Source: Lepisosteus oculatus (Eukaryota > Chordata > Actinopteri > Semionotiformes > Lepisosteidae). From it: 64,000 nt of DNA. How positions within the stretch are numbered: the stretch's first letter is position 1; every line of letters begins with the position of its first letter. This document shows positions 36,101 through 46,831 of the stretch, piece after piece. The notes under the pieces were generated by a model, which worked only from the letters and a program-made list of their open reading frames with translations, had not been told where the DNA came from and ran no database searches. The DNA is taken from assembly GCF_040954835.1 (NCBI RefSeq), contig NC_090696.1, positions 75,453,722 through 75,517,721 of the forward strand, read 5' to 3'. Position numbers and translations under genes: made by a program.

Positions 36101-39100
36101 GTCAGGTCCTTCGGGGGTTTTTTGGATTGGGGGGGCCCGTCGCTGCCTAAAAAACAGCAGCTGAATTAGTCCCACTCTATCCTGGGGCCCCATCATCTCG
36201 CGCGAACGCAGCACCAGCACGTCCAAGAGGCACTCCCCCGACTCCCCGGCACCTAGACAACTCCCCAGTTCAGCGCTGGTGCAGCCATTTCGCTACCAGG
36301 AAAGCTTCAGGGGGTTCATTTCTATTTCAACTGCATGCATCGCGATTCTCCCACCCTTCCTGAAAACCCCCTGAACGGACTTGGTAGCTAGTAGCGCACC
36401 GATCCAGGGATGCCCACCCTGCTGTTCTCAACGAGTTACTGGCTTCAACAACATGGCTGGGCGGGGGGCTACATACTCCCACAAACCTTTGTGTAAAGAA
36501 GTGTCTCCTGTTCTCGGTTATAAATGCACTTCCACTGAACTAGTGCAGCCTCCCTCTTTCTCCGGCTCTCCGTGGACCTGAAGCCCCCCCAGCACATTCA
36601 CTCGCTTTAACAGCCCGCTACAGTCCGGCCTCGTTACCTGAGGAGGAGGAGGACTTCCGTTTCTGCGCACCGTCAGACGGCCACGATCTTCTGCTGCCAC
36701 TTGGTTTGTTCTCCTGCGCGAAGGCAGACAAAGTTACAGGGCAGCTACAGCTACACCAGCTACAGGGCCGAGGCTCCGGCGCAGAAACGCTACTCAATCT
36801 ACTCAAGCAGCACCTGAATGTGCGGACTGCGATGCCCACCCTCTTCCATTTTACACTCAAAGCGAAGTCAGCGCCCAGGCTGCACGCTGCGGAGGTTTAG
36901 CAACCTGCCAATTACCACTGCGTGTGACACACAGGGGAACGCCTGGTATACGACTCCCCAGCCAGGCACGACCTGCTCAGCGCTGGGGCTCCCACTGCCT
37001 GCACATCGAGCCCTCCCCACTCCTGCGGAGGTCTCGGCTACGCATGTGAACCAAAAAGACCATTCGAGTCAGGAGTCACTGTTCCCGGTTCTTGGCAGAC
37101 TTTCTTGTAATGACTTAATACCTGTAAAAAATACATGTAAATATAAATCTCCCCTTTTAGAGTAGGTGAAAGCCTTTAAAAGCCTTTCACTCACAGTATT
37201 TTTCCCCAATTAAGGCTTAAGGGATGTAACGGAGCTCGAGTGCAAAGGAAACCAGCAGGCGCAGGGTGTCCGGAGGGACATGTCCTTGGCCGAGAAGGTG
37301 TACAACACCAGTGGTGTGCATCAAAACCTGCAAACAGCACTGAACCGGCTCGGGCGTGTTACGGTAAGGGATCTGCGTACGCAGTCGGAGTCTTCATCAT
37401 TTGTGTCGTCCTCTGAAGACGGGGACAGGCGCCTTCTCTGCCGCCCCCGGCCCGTGCCCTTCCTCGCTGCAGGAGACTGGCCGCCCACAGCCCCCTCCTC
37501 CTCGCTCACGGAAGCCTGCGAAGGGCCAGACTGGTCCAGGGTTCGACTGGTTGCTCTGGACCGGCTGGCCTCTGAAATCCCTCCAGTGCGACTTCTGGAC
37601 TCGGCAGCGACGCTGGATTTAGTTCTTGCCGAGACCTGGGAATCACAGGTTTGTTAAAAGCAGAAGGCACCGAATTTCTGTAGGGGCACCACAAGAGAGA
37701 CAGGAATAGATATAAGTTACAGTAGATTAAAAAGAATATTTAGTCATTTATTTATTATATAAGCCGGGGGAAGGGGCATATATGTATGTACTAGGAGTTT
37801 TCAGAACCAAAGAAACGGACTGCTACAGCCCTCATCCTGTCAGGCCTTCCTCTGCAGACTCTCGGCTCCCACATCAGTTTGAGCACCAGAGCCCTGCTTT
37901 CCAGACAGGCCACAGGGGGCCCTGTTGTGCAGCAAGAGGAGGATACCACACCCACACTCGAACTGCCCAGCCCGGGACAGCTCACACAACTGGAGGTCCG
38001 GTTCCGATTGGAACGAGCGATCCCTGTCTGGGGGGGGACCCACCTCTTACACCACTGGAGTACAGAGCCTACCTGGCAGCTCTCTTTATACACCAGCTGC
38101 CCCTTTGGAGAAGAATGTAAACCAAGGGACGTTGTGTTATACTTGTTGAAAGGACTAGCATGCTCTCATGTAAAATATGGTGGACAAATGTGGTCACCGT
38201 GTGAGATACAGAGGAATCAGACCAGAGAAGAAAAATCGTTTTTTAATTCACGCCCAGGGAAGGATCAGGTTTTGGAAAAGTGCGAATATGGTGAATTAAC
38301 TTGCCATTATTGTGTGCGTGGTCAATTACAATTAATCGGGCAACGTTCCACATTGATACAAGAGTGAAAAGGCACAAAACTCCTATTTCAGGCAGGCATA
38401 AGGCAAATGTGGTCACCGTGTGAGATACAGAGGAATCAGACCAGAGAAGAGCAACGAGGGCATAAATGAAAGTCCTACACGGAAAAAGCTCGATCTTTCA
38501 AGGCTTCGTCTTCTCTGATCGAGAGGGCACCTGCTGCAAAGTATTTAAAATCCTCAAAGCCACTAACCCAGAGGACTTCAGAACGCACAAACATAAACCG
38601 AAGGACGGGAACAGCAGTAACTTCACAACAGTTATACGAGCTCTTCGTGGAAATCAAAGCACGTCATACTGTCACGCAGGTGGGACCGAATGCGGCAGCA
38701 AAGCACGCTGGGCCCAGCGAAAGCAAGAGTGCACCTGCGCTGCAAGGGGGAGAGTCTCTGCGGGGTACCTCCGGGCTCTGCGGGGCAGAGGGCTCCTCGG
38801 CAGCCCCAGGTGGTCTCCTCTGCCGCAGCCCTGGTTTGGCTCGCGCCTGCTCCTGCCCCCTGCCCCCTGGCGTCGCCGACGACCGCCTGCTGCGCAGCAC
38901 TCGTGCTTCCGAGCCATCAGCCCTGGGGGCCTGGGGGGGCAGCCACGCACACAATTACCACCCCCACCCCAGCACCGGCACAGGGCAGGTCGCACACCAA
39001 CACTAGTGTACACCAGTCCCTGGTCTTCATCCGAATGCACCAGTACAGAAAACCACTAAGAAAAAAAAATAGAGCGCAAGAACAGGAAGTCTGAAAGAAC

Positions 39101-42100
39101 GGCCTCTGGAACAAGCTACCCAGCCGCGTGGTTGTGGCCGATGCTCTGGTTTCTGTCGAGAAACACGTTACTAATCACCAGAAGGGTGAGAGTAAAAGCA
39201 ATACCCAGCTCTCTGAAGCTTCACTCTCGACAGGAGGCGATCTGCCCTTCTGCTCTGCTGAGCCACCTTCCTCGCCGCTGGAGTCTTCCTCCTCCGGGAT
39301 CTGCTTTGCTGCTGGTGGATGTGACCTAGGAAAGACAGAATGAACGCCACAGAGAGCACGGCTTTGCAAGTCAGTTTTGCCAGTCCCCAACTCGAATGCT
39401 CCAGTATCTGCCGAAATGCCAGTCAGCAGACGCCGACGGGTCGCAGGCTTGCTCAGCGTGCTGGACCCTGTCTGCGATCACATCACTGCACTGCTCACCT
39501 GTTCCTCTCTGAGCACACCTCCAGGCTTCATGGGTCTGGATCTACCTTAAAGTGCCACTCACTGCATGCACATTACTATTAATCTGGCTGATGCTTTTAT
39601 CCATAGTGACTCATGTTTGGACCTATTTATAATGTAGTGTATTTCACAGGAATACTGTAATTGAAAAAACCTTGCAATACATGTGTGCCTGTTCTGATTT
39701 TGTGACACATAAAATTGAACACCATCCTGAATAAATGTGAGAACATATTCACACCATTGTTAGCTCCATCACTTCTGACACACTGCACTGATTTTAGAAT
39801 TAAACTGGAGACACAACCTGAAGTTGGTGATTTGAGAACAATCTAGTGCACATCCAGGAAAATTCAGCTAAGTAAGGGGCACTCAAACTCTCTGAAAAGC
39901 ATGTTGTCAGGATGTGAAATGGTCCTCAAAATGCAGAAGACCAGGTTCAGGCCCCAGCTTGCAGAAGTGGAATGTGCAGATTACAGGGGGAAACTATCCA
40001 TCTGTCCTCCCTGTGCCCAGAGCATGCACAAACATCTCGCGAAAAAGCAGAGCTCTTTTATAAGGATGTAATAACCAACTCCGTATTATCTGACACCCAG
40101 ATAAAGATGCCCAAGGCTCTCCCAGCCCTGCCTAGCCATCCTTTTCTAATGACAACAGTCTATCGCTTTCCACCAGGACCCTGCTGTTAGTTCTTGAATG
40201 GGCACCACACGTTAGCAGCGGACTCACCGCTGGCTGGACGTCCGGCTCTTCGGAGGCCCGGCCCCGGTGCTGGCGGCGGGGCGCGGTCCTGTCCTGGCGC
40301 CCGCCCCGCGCTTCTTCAGAGACCCCGCGAGTCTCTTCACAGGCGCCTTAGTCTTCGCCAGGCCCTTGTGGCCTCTCCCCCCCTTCCTCAGCTCCTCCTC
40401 GAGCGCGGTGCTGTGGAGGGGAGCGCCTGCACGAGACACGTCCCCAGTCACCCGGAGGCTGACCGCGCTGCTGACGAGCCGACTGAGGGGCCCGAGGCCC
40501 CGGGGGCCCGGAGCTGCTGCTCACTGCTGGCTTAATGGGACCAGAAGGGCTTCTCCCAGCAGCTGTGTGCACACACACCGGCCCTCCCAGACCAGGAGAG
40601 CCCACACCTGGCCTGGGAGGAGGTGTTAAGGGCGGCATTGTGAAAATATTTTACACTTAAATAAGTATTTCATTTTAAAGAAAGTAACCAGACATGTTAT
40701 TCCAGAACTAAACATCACACACATTTTCTTCCATTCCTTCCATTATGGAGGCTTATTTCTTTGGAGGTGCACCAGTCCGACAGAAGCACACCCTGGACAG
40801 GACACCAGTCCGTCACAGGACACAAGACAGACGCACACCCTGGACAGGACACCAGTCCGTCACAGGACACAAGACAGACGCACACCCTGGATAGGACACC
40901 AGTCCGTCACAGGACACAAGACAGACGCACACCCTGGATAGGACACCAGTCCGTCACAGGACACAAGACAGAAGCACACCCCGGACAGGACACCAGTCCG
41001 TCACAGGACACAAGACAGAAGCACACCCCGGACAGGACACCAGTCCGTCACAGGACACAAGACAGAAGCACACCCCGGACAGGACACCAGTCCGTCACAG
41101 GACACAAGACAGACGCACACCCCGGACAGGACACCAGTCCGTCACAGGACACAAGACAGAAGCACACCCCGGACAGGACACCAGTCCGTCACAGGACACA
41201 AGACAGAAGCACACCCCGGACAGGACACCAGTCCGTCACAGGACACAAGACAGAAGCACACCCCGGACAGGACACCAGTCCGTCACAGGACACAAGACAG
41301 ACGCACACCCCGGACAGGACACCAGTCCGTCACAGGACACAAGACAGACGCACACCCCGGACAGGACACCAGTCCGTCACAGGACACAAGACAGAAGCAC
41401 ACCCCGGACAGGACACCAGTCCGTCACAGGACACAAGACAGAAGCACACCCTGGACAGGACACCAGTCCGTCACAGGACACAAGACAGAAGCACACCCTG
41501 GACAGGACACCAGTCCGTCACAGGACACAAGACAGAAGCACACCCTGGACAGGACACCAGTCCGTCACAGGACACAAGACAGAAGCACACCCTGGACAGG
41601 ACACCAGTCCGTCACAGGATACAAGACAGACGCACACCCCGGACAGGACAGTTTAGAGACTCCAATTCATTTAGCCTGCCTGTCCCTGGGAAGGTGGAAG
41701 AAAATCCTAACACCTGGAGGAAACCTACATGGATGACAGGGGAGCAGACAAACTCCACACAGGTACTGCAGTCCGGAATTATTTATAACCCCTCCCCCAC
41801 CCCAGAATTCAACACTTCGGACAGTGACATGACCAGGGTGTCATTACTGTAGTACAAAACACAGACAGACCAGAAGGGACGCTCTCTTCCTCATCGAAGA
41901 AGCTGGTTCTGGGGATTAACGACAGGTTGGAGATATTCGGAGATGTAAACTTCTGGGTGGGAAGCAGATCAACAGGATCGTCGCTCACCTGAAGACACGA
42001 TATACAAATATTCACCAGAAAGGACTGTCTGAAGGTGTCATAAAGCGCCTTTGTTAAACACATTCACTCACTCAACGGTTTAAGAGTACTTCGGTCAGAG

Positions 42101-43068
42101 CCGGGGAATTCGCGGATTAATGAGATTATAAGAGATACCGTTATTGCTGAAGAACAGAAAACTGCTGCAGAAGAAAAGTTACTACGGCATTTACTGACAT
42201 TGGCAATATGAATTAATTTTCAGAAGTACAGTACTGAGGATCACCAATCATTTTATGCAGAACTGTACTGGCAAAGGATACGGCCCTAGTAGACTGGTTG
42301 TTAACACAGCATATAGTAGGTGACGCTGATGGAGAGATTCACACGAAAAACAATGATTGGAAACAGTACTAAGACTCCCACATTTCCGACTAGAGACTTC
42401 CTATGCACATCTGTGGAAAACAAATTTCTCCTGTTATGCCCCCAAGCTCTGGAACTCTCTGCCCAAGGATATCAGAGAGTCACCTTCTCTAAACTCCTTC
42501 AAATCCAGACTCAGAACCTTCTTCTTTAGAAGAGCCTTTACTGAACTGGTTCCATTCTTCACCCCTCTGCTCCTACTATACTAAGTACCACCATCCACGG
42601 TCTCCTCTATATATTGTAATCGTGTTTTATCTTGTGTATTCTTTTTTTATTTATTGTTGTTGTCATCCTGTAAAGCGCTTTGAGAATCCACCGTTAGAGG
42701 CGCTCTATAAAATGAAGTTTATCATTACTATTATAAAACACATCGCGAGAGAGCTCATGAGGCGATTTGACCATTTCATTCAATAAATCGGTCTTCATTT
42801 TTCCATGTCCCTCCTCGCTGCCTAGCACTTGGGCGATGGAGTTAAAAACAAAAAACAAAAAAACAAATCGGGAACGACGTATCAGACGAGAGAAAACTTA
42901 CTGGAGAACCATCCTGGGCGTTTTTCACCGTCTTCCCAGCTCGTCTCTTTCTCGCACTGGCACAGACACAAGAAGGAAACCCGTCCTGTCACCATCATCG
43001 GACAGACGCACTGTGAACTAAACAACTCATCCCACCAAAACCCACAGTAGGCGATCATCTCACCTCAT
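33120..43068 (-). CDS. cenpu: CENP-U kinetochore protein (complete as traced, about 465-525 aa)
   Basis: Coding exons in order: 43068-43064, 42956-42902, 41988-41871, 40426-40228, 39325-39205, possibly 38930-38769, 37635-37381 (or to 37363), 36713-36638, 36146-36050, 35767-35689, 35159-35112, 34086-34025, 33654-33498, 33245-33120. Phases all join, and inclusion of the optional exon also keeps frame. CENP-U is part of the CENP-O/P/Q/U/R inner-kinetochore complex and recruits Plk1. The basic N-terminus (MSARKRRAGK) is human-like. A PLHSTA motif (Thr66) corresponds to the human Plk1-docking Thr78. The middle is acidic, Ser-rich and poorly conserved. The last seven exons encode a long coiled coil ending in a SSLPSLLLEMRS segment recognisably homologous to human. 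The first exon supplies only ATG plus two bases. The weakest site is the donor GTCTGT at 41870. Confidence 0.88.
34426..34497 (+). tRNA. tRNA-Glu(CTC)-like sequence, probably a SINE head
   Basis: 72 nt with a 6-bp perfect acceptor stem (TCCCTG/CAGGGA), D-arm with TGGTCTAGTGGTTAGGA, anticodon CTC in a CTCTCAC loop, and TTCGATT T-loop. B box GGTTCGATTCC is intact. The anticodon stem has three G-U wobbles where the functional gene has C-G pairs, and the T-stem has a C-C mismatch, as expected from CpG decay. It is followed by a repeat body and a LINE-like tail (34589-34633), so it is more likely the head of a tRNA-derived SINE (34426-34633) than a working gene. Lies in a CENPU intron. Confidence 0.7.
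34498..34633 (+). repeat. SINE body and tail downstream of the tRNA-Glu head
   Basis: The tail ...attgtatagggctaataaagtgatcttatctta matches the tail at 31040-31098, which shows a repeat family. The tail ends in a degenerate ATCTTA repeat like the short tandem ends of L2-type LINEs. Confidence 0.6.
35388..35510 (+). repeat. SINE fragment with a locally copied insert
   Basis: Same head as the repeat at 28785 (cttatatagca...actcaaagtgctttacagg...ccacctggat). About 21 nt, tggaagcagctgaaaacaaat, has been inserted between 'ttctga' and 'ccactc'. That insert also occurs at about 36022-36042, next to a CENPU exon. Confidence 0.6.
35511..35938. repeat. Local duplication around a CENPU exon
   Basis: A segment of about 110 bp at 35511-35625 (ctccagattaattattttacgg...) recurs with few changes at 35834-35938, on either side of the CENPU exon at 35689-35767. 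The exon itself is single copy. Confidence 0.65.
38185..38450. repeat. Perfect 47-bp direct repeat pair
   Basis: Positions 38185-38231 and 38404-38450 are identical over 47 bp, spaced 219 bp apart, in a CENPU intron. Perfect identity in otherwise non-conserved DNA suggests a recent duplication. Confidence 0.8.
38769..38930 (-). CDS. cenpu: Optional extra CENPU exon
   Basis: 162 bp (54 codons) open between a polypyrimidine acceptor (AG at 38932-38931) and donor GTACCC (38768). It starts and ends in phase 0, so it fits between the exons at 39325-39205 and 37635 without breaking frame. Its Arg/Ser/Pro-rich composition resembles the rest of the CENP-U linker. It may equally be chance in a GC-rich stretch; there is no homology proof. 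Confidence 0.35.
40772..41650 (+). repeat. 47-bp minisatellite, 18 full copies
   Basis: The unit begins cacaccctggacaggacacc and has exact 47-nt spacing from 40801 onward. Variant positions (c/t in the cc[t/c]gg and ac/aa near gacagA[C/A]g) alternate in blocks, showing recent unequal exchange. Flanks match an interspersed repeat family, whose downstream part (gtttagagactccaatt, then aggaaacctacatgg) continues at 41651-41815. It lies in a CENPU intron between two coding exons. Confidence 0.95.
42320..42725 (+). repeat. L2-type LINE 3' fragment
   Basis: Translates in part to KLWNSLPKDIRESPSL.. and FKSRLRTFFFRRAF, the well-known C-terminal end of L2/CR1-type reverse transcriptase. It ends with gtaaagcgctttgagaatcca...gcgctctataaaatgaa, the typical L2 tail. 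5'-truncated and non-functional. Located in the first or second CENPU intron. Confidence 0.8.
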
Positions 43069-43408
43069 TTTACTCCACCGTTTCTACAGCATAAAGAGCA
43101 CAGCGCTGGAGAGGTCCAACAAGCGTCGGCAATAAGTCTACTGAATAAATAGTCAGTTTTATCACATCGTCGTGGAGACGTTAGTTTCGCTTCAATACAA
43201 CACAAATCGACCTTACTGATCTGTATTTTTTTTTTTACACAAATCGGAAACGACTCAACTCTTCCGATCACCGAAATTGCTTGACTACGAAAGGCCGCCT
43301 GACATTTATATCGGTTTATACACGTACAGGCTTGGTCTTATCCAACCTCGCCTTTAACGCTGAGGTTAACTGGAAACGGCAACTCAGCTGCTCATGTTTT
43401 CATCTTTC

Positions 43409-43453
43409 TCCCGCGAAAACTTCTGAATCGCCTGGGAAACCTCACTTCCCGCC
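43409..43453. promoter_or_regulatory. Two E2F-like sites upstream of CENPU
   Basis: TCCCGCGAAA at 43409-43418 is a full E2F consensus in reverse, and TTCCCGCC at 43446-43453 is a second. They lie about 340-390 bp upstream of the CENPU start codon. E2F control would fit a G1/S-regulated kinetochore gene. Binding is inferred. Confidence 0.55.
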
Positions 43454-43462
43454 GCTCAAAAC

Positions 43463-43484
43463 GGGGGGGGGGGGGGGGGGGGGG
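43463..43484. repeat. Poly-G run (22 G)
   Basis: Uninterrupted homopolymer next to the E2F sites in the CENPU 5' flank; could adopt a G-quadruplex. Confidence 0.9.
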
Positions 43485-43499
43485 AGGGCTGGGGTACCA

Positions 43500-46400
43500 T
43501 GAGAGAAAATGCGAGTTAGGCAAGTGAAGGTCATGGCGTGTGTAAAATATAAACTGTAATTACTAGACGAGAATAACACGGCAGAAGCGTGCTGGAGTGT
43601 AAATGTCCGGTTGACGAATAAAAAACTGCTCGTTTACAAGCGTCCCCATTCCCCCACCGGACATGGACTGTTCCATTTTGAAATTAGACGCCATTTTTCC
43701 GCCACAGGGTTCCCAGAAATTCATAGCGCCACCTACCGGAGCGGAGCATCGCTGCTCTGGCTTAAAAAACTCATGGGGGCGGATTGGTCTCTCTGGATTT
43801 TCAATGCATCATTGAATAGCACTTTCATTGTTATATTAAAGCAATTACAATTTTTACAGGACCCTTTTGAGAGCCTATAAAATCACACGGATCTCCCATC
43901 TTTACATCTAAAACATCAGCACGTATCCCTAAAATATCAGCACTGTGTCAATTTATAATATGATTCCATCAATGCAGATGTAAACCGAAATGACGCTGTT
44001 GTAGTTTCCAATATTCTGGCCCCCCAATCCTTTTTTGTAAGAATGAAAAAAAAACACACCTCTCCACCCATATCTTCTGGAGCTTCGCAACACATTTTAA
44101 TAAAATCTGAACACTATATGGTATTACTGTACTCGGAATTAAAGAGACAAACAGTGTTGTCACATCATTTCCAAATTGTATCAAGACTCATATTAAGCTA
44201 TTAACTCACCTTTTAAGACTATTTTGATTGGTTTGGTTTTGCACTTGGTAATTACAATTTGAAACCGTCCGCATTTCATCAGATTTGAATGCATCAGTTC
44301 TTTGTTGTCGAAACGCTCAGGAAATGTATAGCAATGTGAAAACTGGGAGGGAGAGAAGTTTCATTTTTTGTTCTTTCAATGTTCAAAAAAAGTTCAATAC
44401 AGCATGAGCCTGATTGAACCGGTAGAAGGATCACTGACACAGAAATGCACACAAAATAATGTTTATTTGGTATTGCTGGCTTTTGTTTTTTGGAAATATA
44501 TGTATCTGTTATCTTTACAAAACATGTACAAAGCCAGGACATTAAAGCAGGCATTTCACGTGAAAGAAGATATAAATTAGAGTTTGGCTTCAGTCACAAT
44601 GTTTAGTGTTACATTTTCATTAACACCACAAGTATACATCAATTGTGCACGTAGGATAATTCCACACATTAGTGCTTTGTCCCAAAACTACACTGCTTCT
44701 GCTAGTGCAACCTGTGTTGTGCTTCATTAAAACTGTATATATATAATTCCTACATTTAAAATGTGTAATATGCAAAGATCAGATAAATCAATTATTTTCC
44801 TATAATGCATTTGTTCTGTAACCAGAAAATTTAAAAACAAATTGACAAATGGGTCTTGTTAAACAAAAATCACTAGGGTTAAAGCTACAACTGGCTTGGT
44901 GTCACACACAGTTTTACTGGTTTGACTCTCATATCTACTGTGGTTACTTAATGGTCATACTTTTAGTATGACTATTTGGAAAAATGTAATTAATGCCATT
45001 TCATTGAAGAAGTTCATTTCATTGAACTACTTCTTGGAGAGTTAAATATTGAAAGTAGCTTTCTGCTTTACATAAATTGAGCAGCCTACTTCTTCAAAGA
45101 TTTTTAAACTGCGTACCTTGCGGATTGCAGTACGACTACCGTCTCAATTTTAAATGCTCCACAAACATATTTACGCAAAAATAAAATCTGGCAGGCAAGA
45201 ACACAACTGATACTACTGGTTCCCCCATTCATTTGTTCGAGTTTGTTTACATGCCTCTGGGCATTCCACATCCAAGGTCAGTGAAAACATATTTTAGGTG
45301 TGGGGTCTTAATCACATTGCAGAAGGAAAGAAGCACGAGGTGTGGATAACTGTGGAACAGGGAAAGAAGATTCTGTCTGGGAGATCTCCCAGATCTGTAA
45401 GCTTCCGTTTGCTTCAACGTTTACCAGGAAAAAGCAGAACGGCAGCTGCCTGAATATACTGGTAGGAGTTGTGTCAGTGTTAAGTGACCAGAGTCAGCTG
45501 CCAGGACTAGCCTGAAGACCACAGCCAGCTTTTCCATCACTAGACTGCAGCCCAGGACCAGAGACTTCAGCCTACAACATTAGTGAACTGCAGGCCCTGG
45601 TCACTCAACAGCTGTAATCCAGAAGGGTCTTTTGCTAAGAGCCAAAAGAATCAAAGTTTAAACTGGTCCTCTGAAGACTTCGATTCACTTGAATTGTTTG
45701 CCACAGGTCTCAAGCAGCTGCTGATTTTCAAGAGGGCTAGAAACCCCTTCTGCATGGCTGTCCTCGGAGATGAAGCTTGGAGACTCCTGCTCTGGAGGCA
45801 AGGAAGGCCTCTGGAAGAATCGGCTCACCCACAGCCAGCACGATTCGGCAGAACCCTTCACGTGCCAAATTACAACAAATGGCACTTGGCTCAAGCCACT
45901 GTCTTTACAGGAAAACTGAACCCCCCCCCCTTTAACAAGTCCCACTTGTCTTTGATAAAATGTGTTCACATCATGAACAGGACAAAAGAAGAGTGGCACC
46001 AAATGTACTCAGGTTAACAAAATTGACCTAACTCTACTGAAAGACATCTAAACTCTCAGTGTACTGCATTAAAGGTGCCAAACCACACTCTAATATACTG
46101 GAGCCCTTCCTCTCACTGCTCTGATGTCAGGTCCTGAGGATTTCGTATAAAAAACAGGGAATGCATTTACTAGAACCTGGAACAACTGATTTCTTCCTAC
46201 TACATATATATACTGTAGTATAATTTACTTTCAGGATGTCATTAAATCTTTATAAAAGAAATGACATTGTCAATAGATATATTATACACATACTAAAATT
46301 AAAAACTGGAAGATTCATGACTGTAAAATTATTTAACAAGTTTTTAAGCAGTATTTCACATTCCTCAGAAGCATATCCCTTCGTGCAATGATGGGACTTC

Positions 46401-46831
46401 ACAAATTATTCTTACGTCACAGAACACAGTGCCTAGGAGACATGTTTTGTCTAAGAACGAGATAGTCTTTAAAAACAGCAATAAAAGGGAATCCGTCATG
46501 GTAACTCACTGATGCACGACTGTGTAACAGAACAGACCTAGTAGGGCTCTTCTACAACATGACTGAAGGAGTAAGGCATTGATTAAAGAAGCAGATGGTA
46601 AACGGTATTAACGTTAAAGCAATAAGGCAGCTTTTCCTTTTTTTTGCAGTCCTGTAGTTCATTAATTCCTATGTCGTACACATCCAGTTCCACAGACAGG
46701 CTTAATGTTGCAGGAACACCCAGGCCTGGTTTGCTTGTTAAATTTTCCTGACAGCTTGAAGATCAGTATGAAGGCATTTCCCCCCCAGCTCCCAATTGCC
46801 TGCCGGGTCTTTCCCTTGAGCTCCCTCCTGG
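43500..46831. other. Region between CENPU promoter and ACSL1 stop
   Basis: No coding exon recognised. The right part is presumably ACSL1 3' untranslated region; a minus-strand AATAAA occurs at about 44462. Nothing else identifiable. Confidence 0.45.

Noticed and set aside
38466-39059. 197-aa plus-strand open frame
   Set aside because: Antisense to CENPU sequence in a GC-rich region with no recognisable domain.
40772-41650. CRISPR-like array
   Set aside because: Units are head-to-tail with no unique spacers, in a eukaryotic intron.
40761-41852. 363-aa open reading frame
   Set aside because: It is the 47-bp minisatellite translated; since 47 is not divisible by 3 the peptide cycles through three frames, and it lies in a CENPU intron antisense to the gene.
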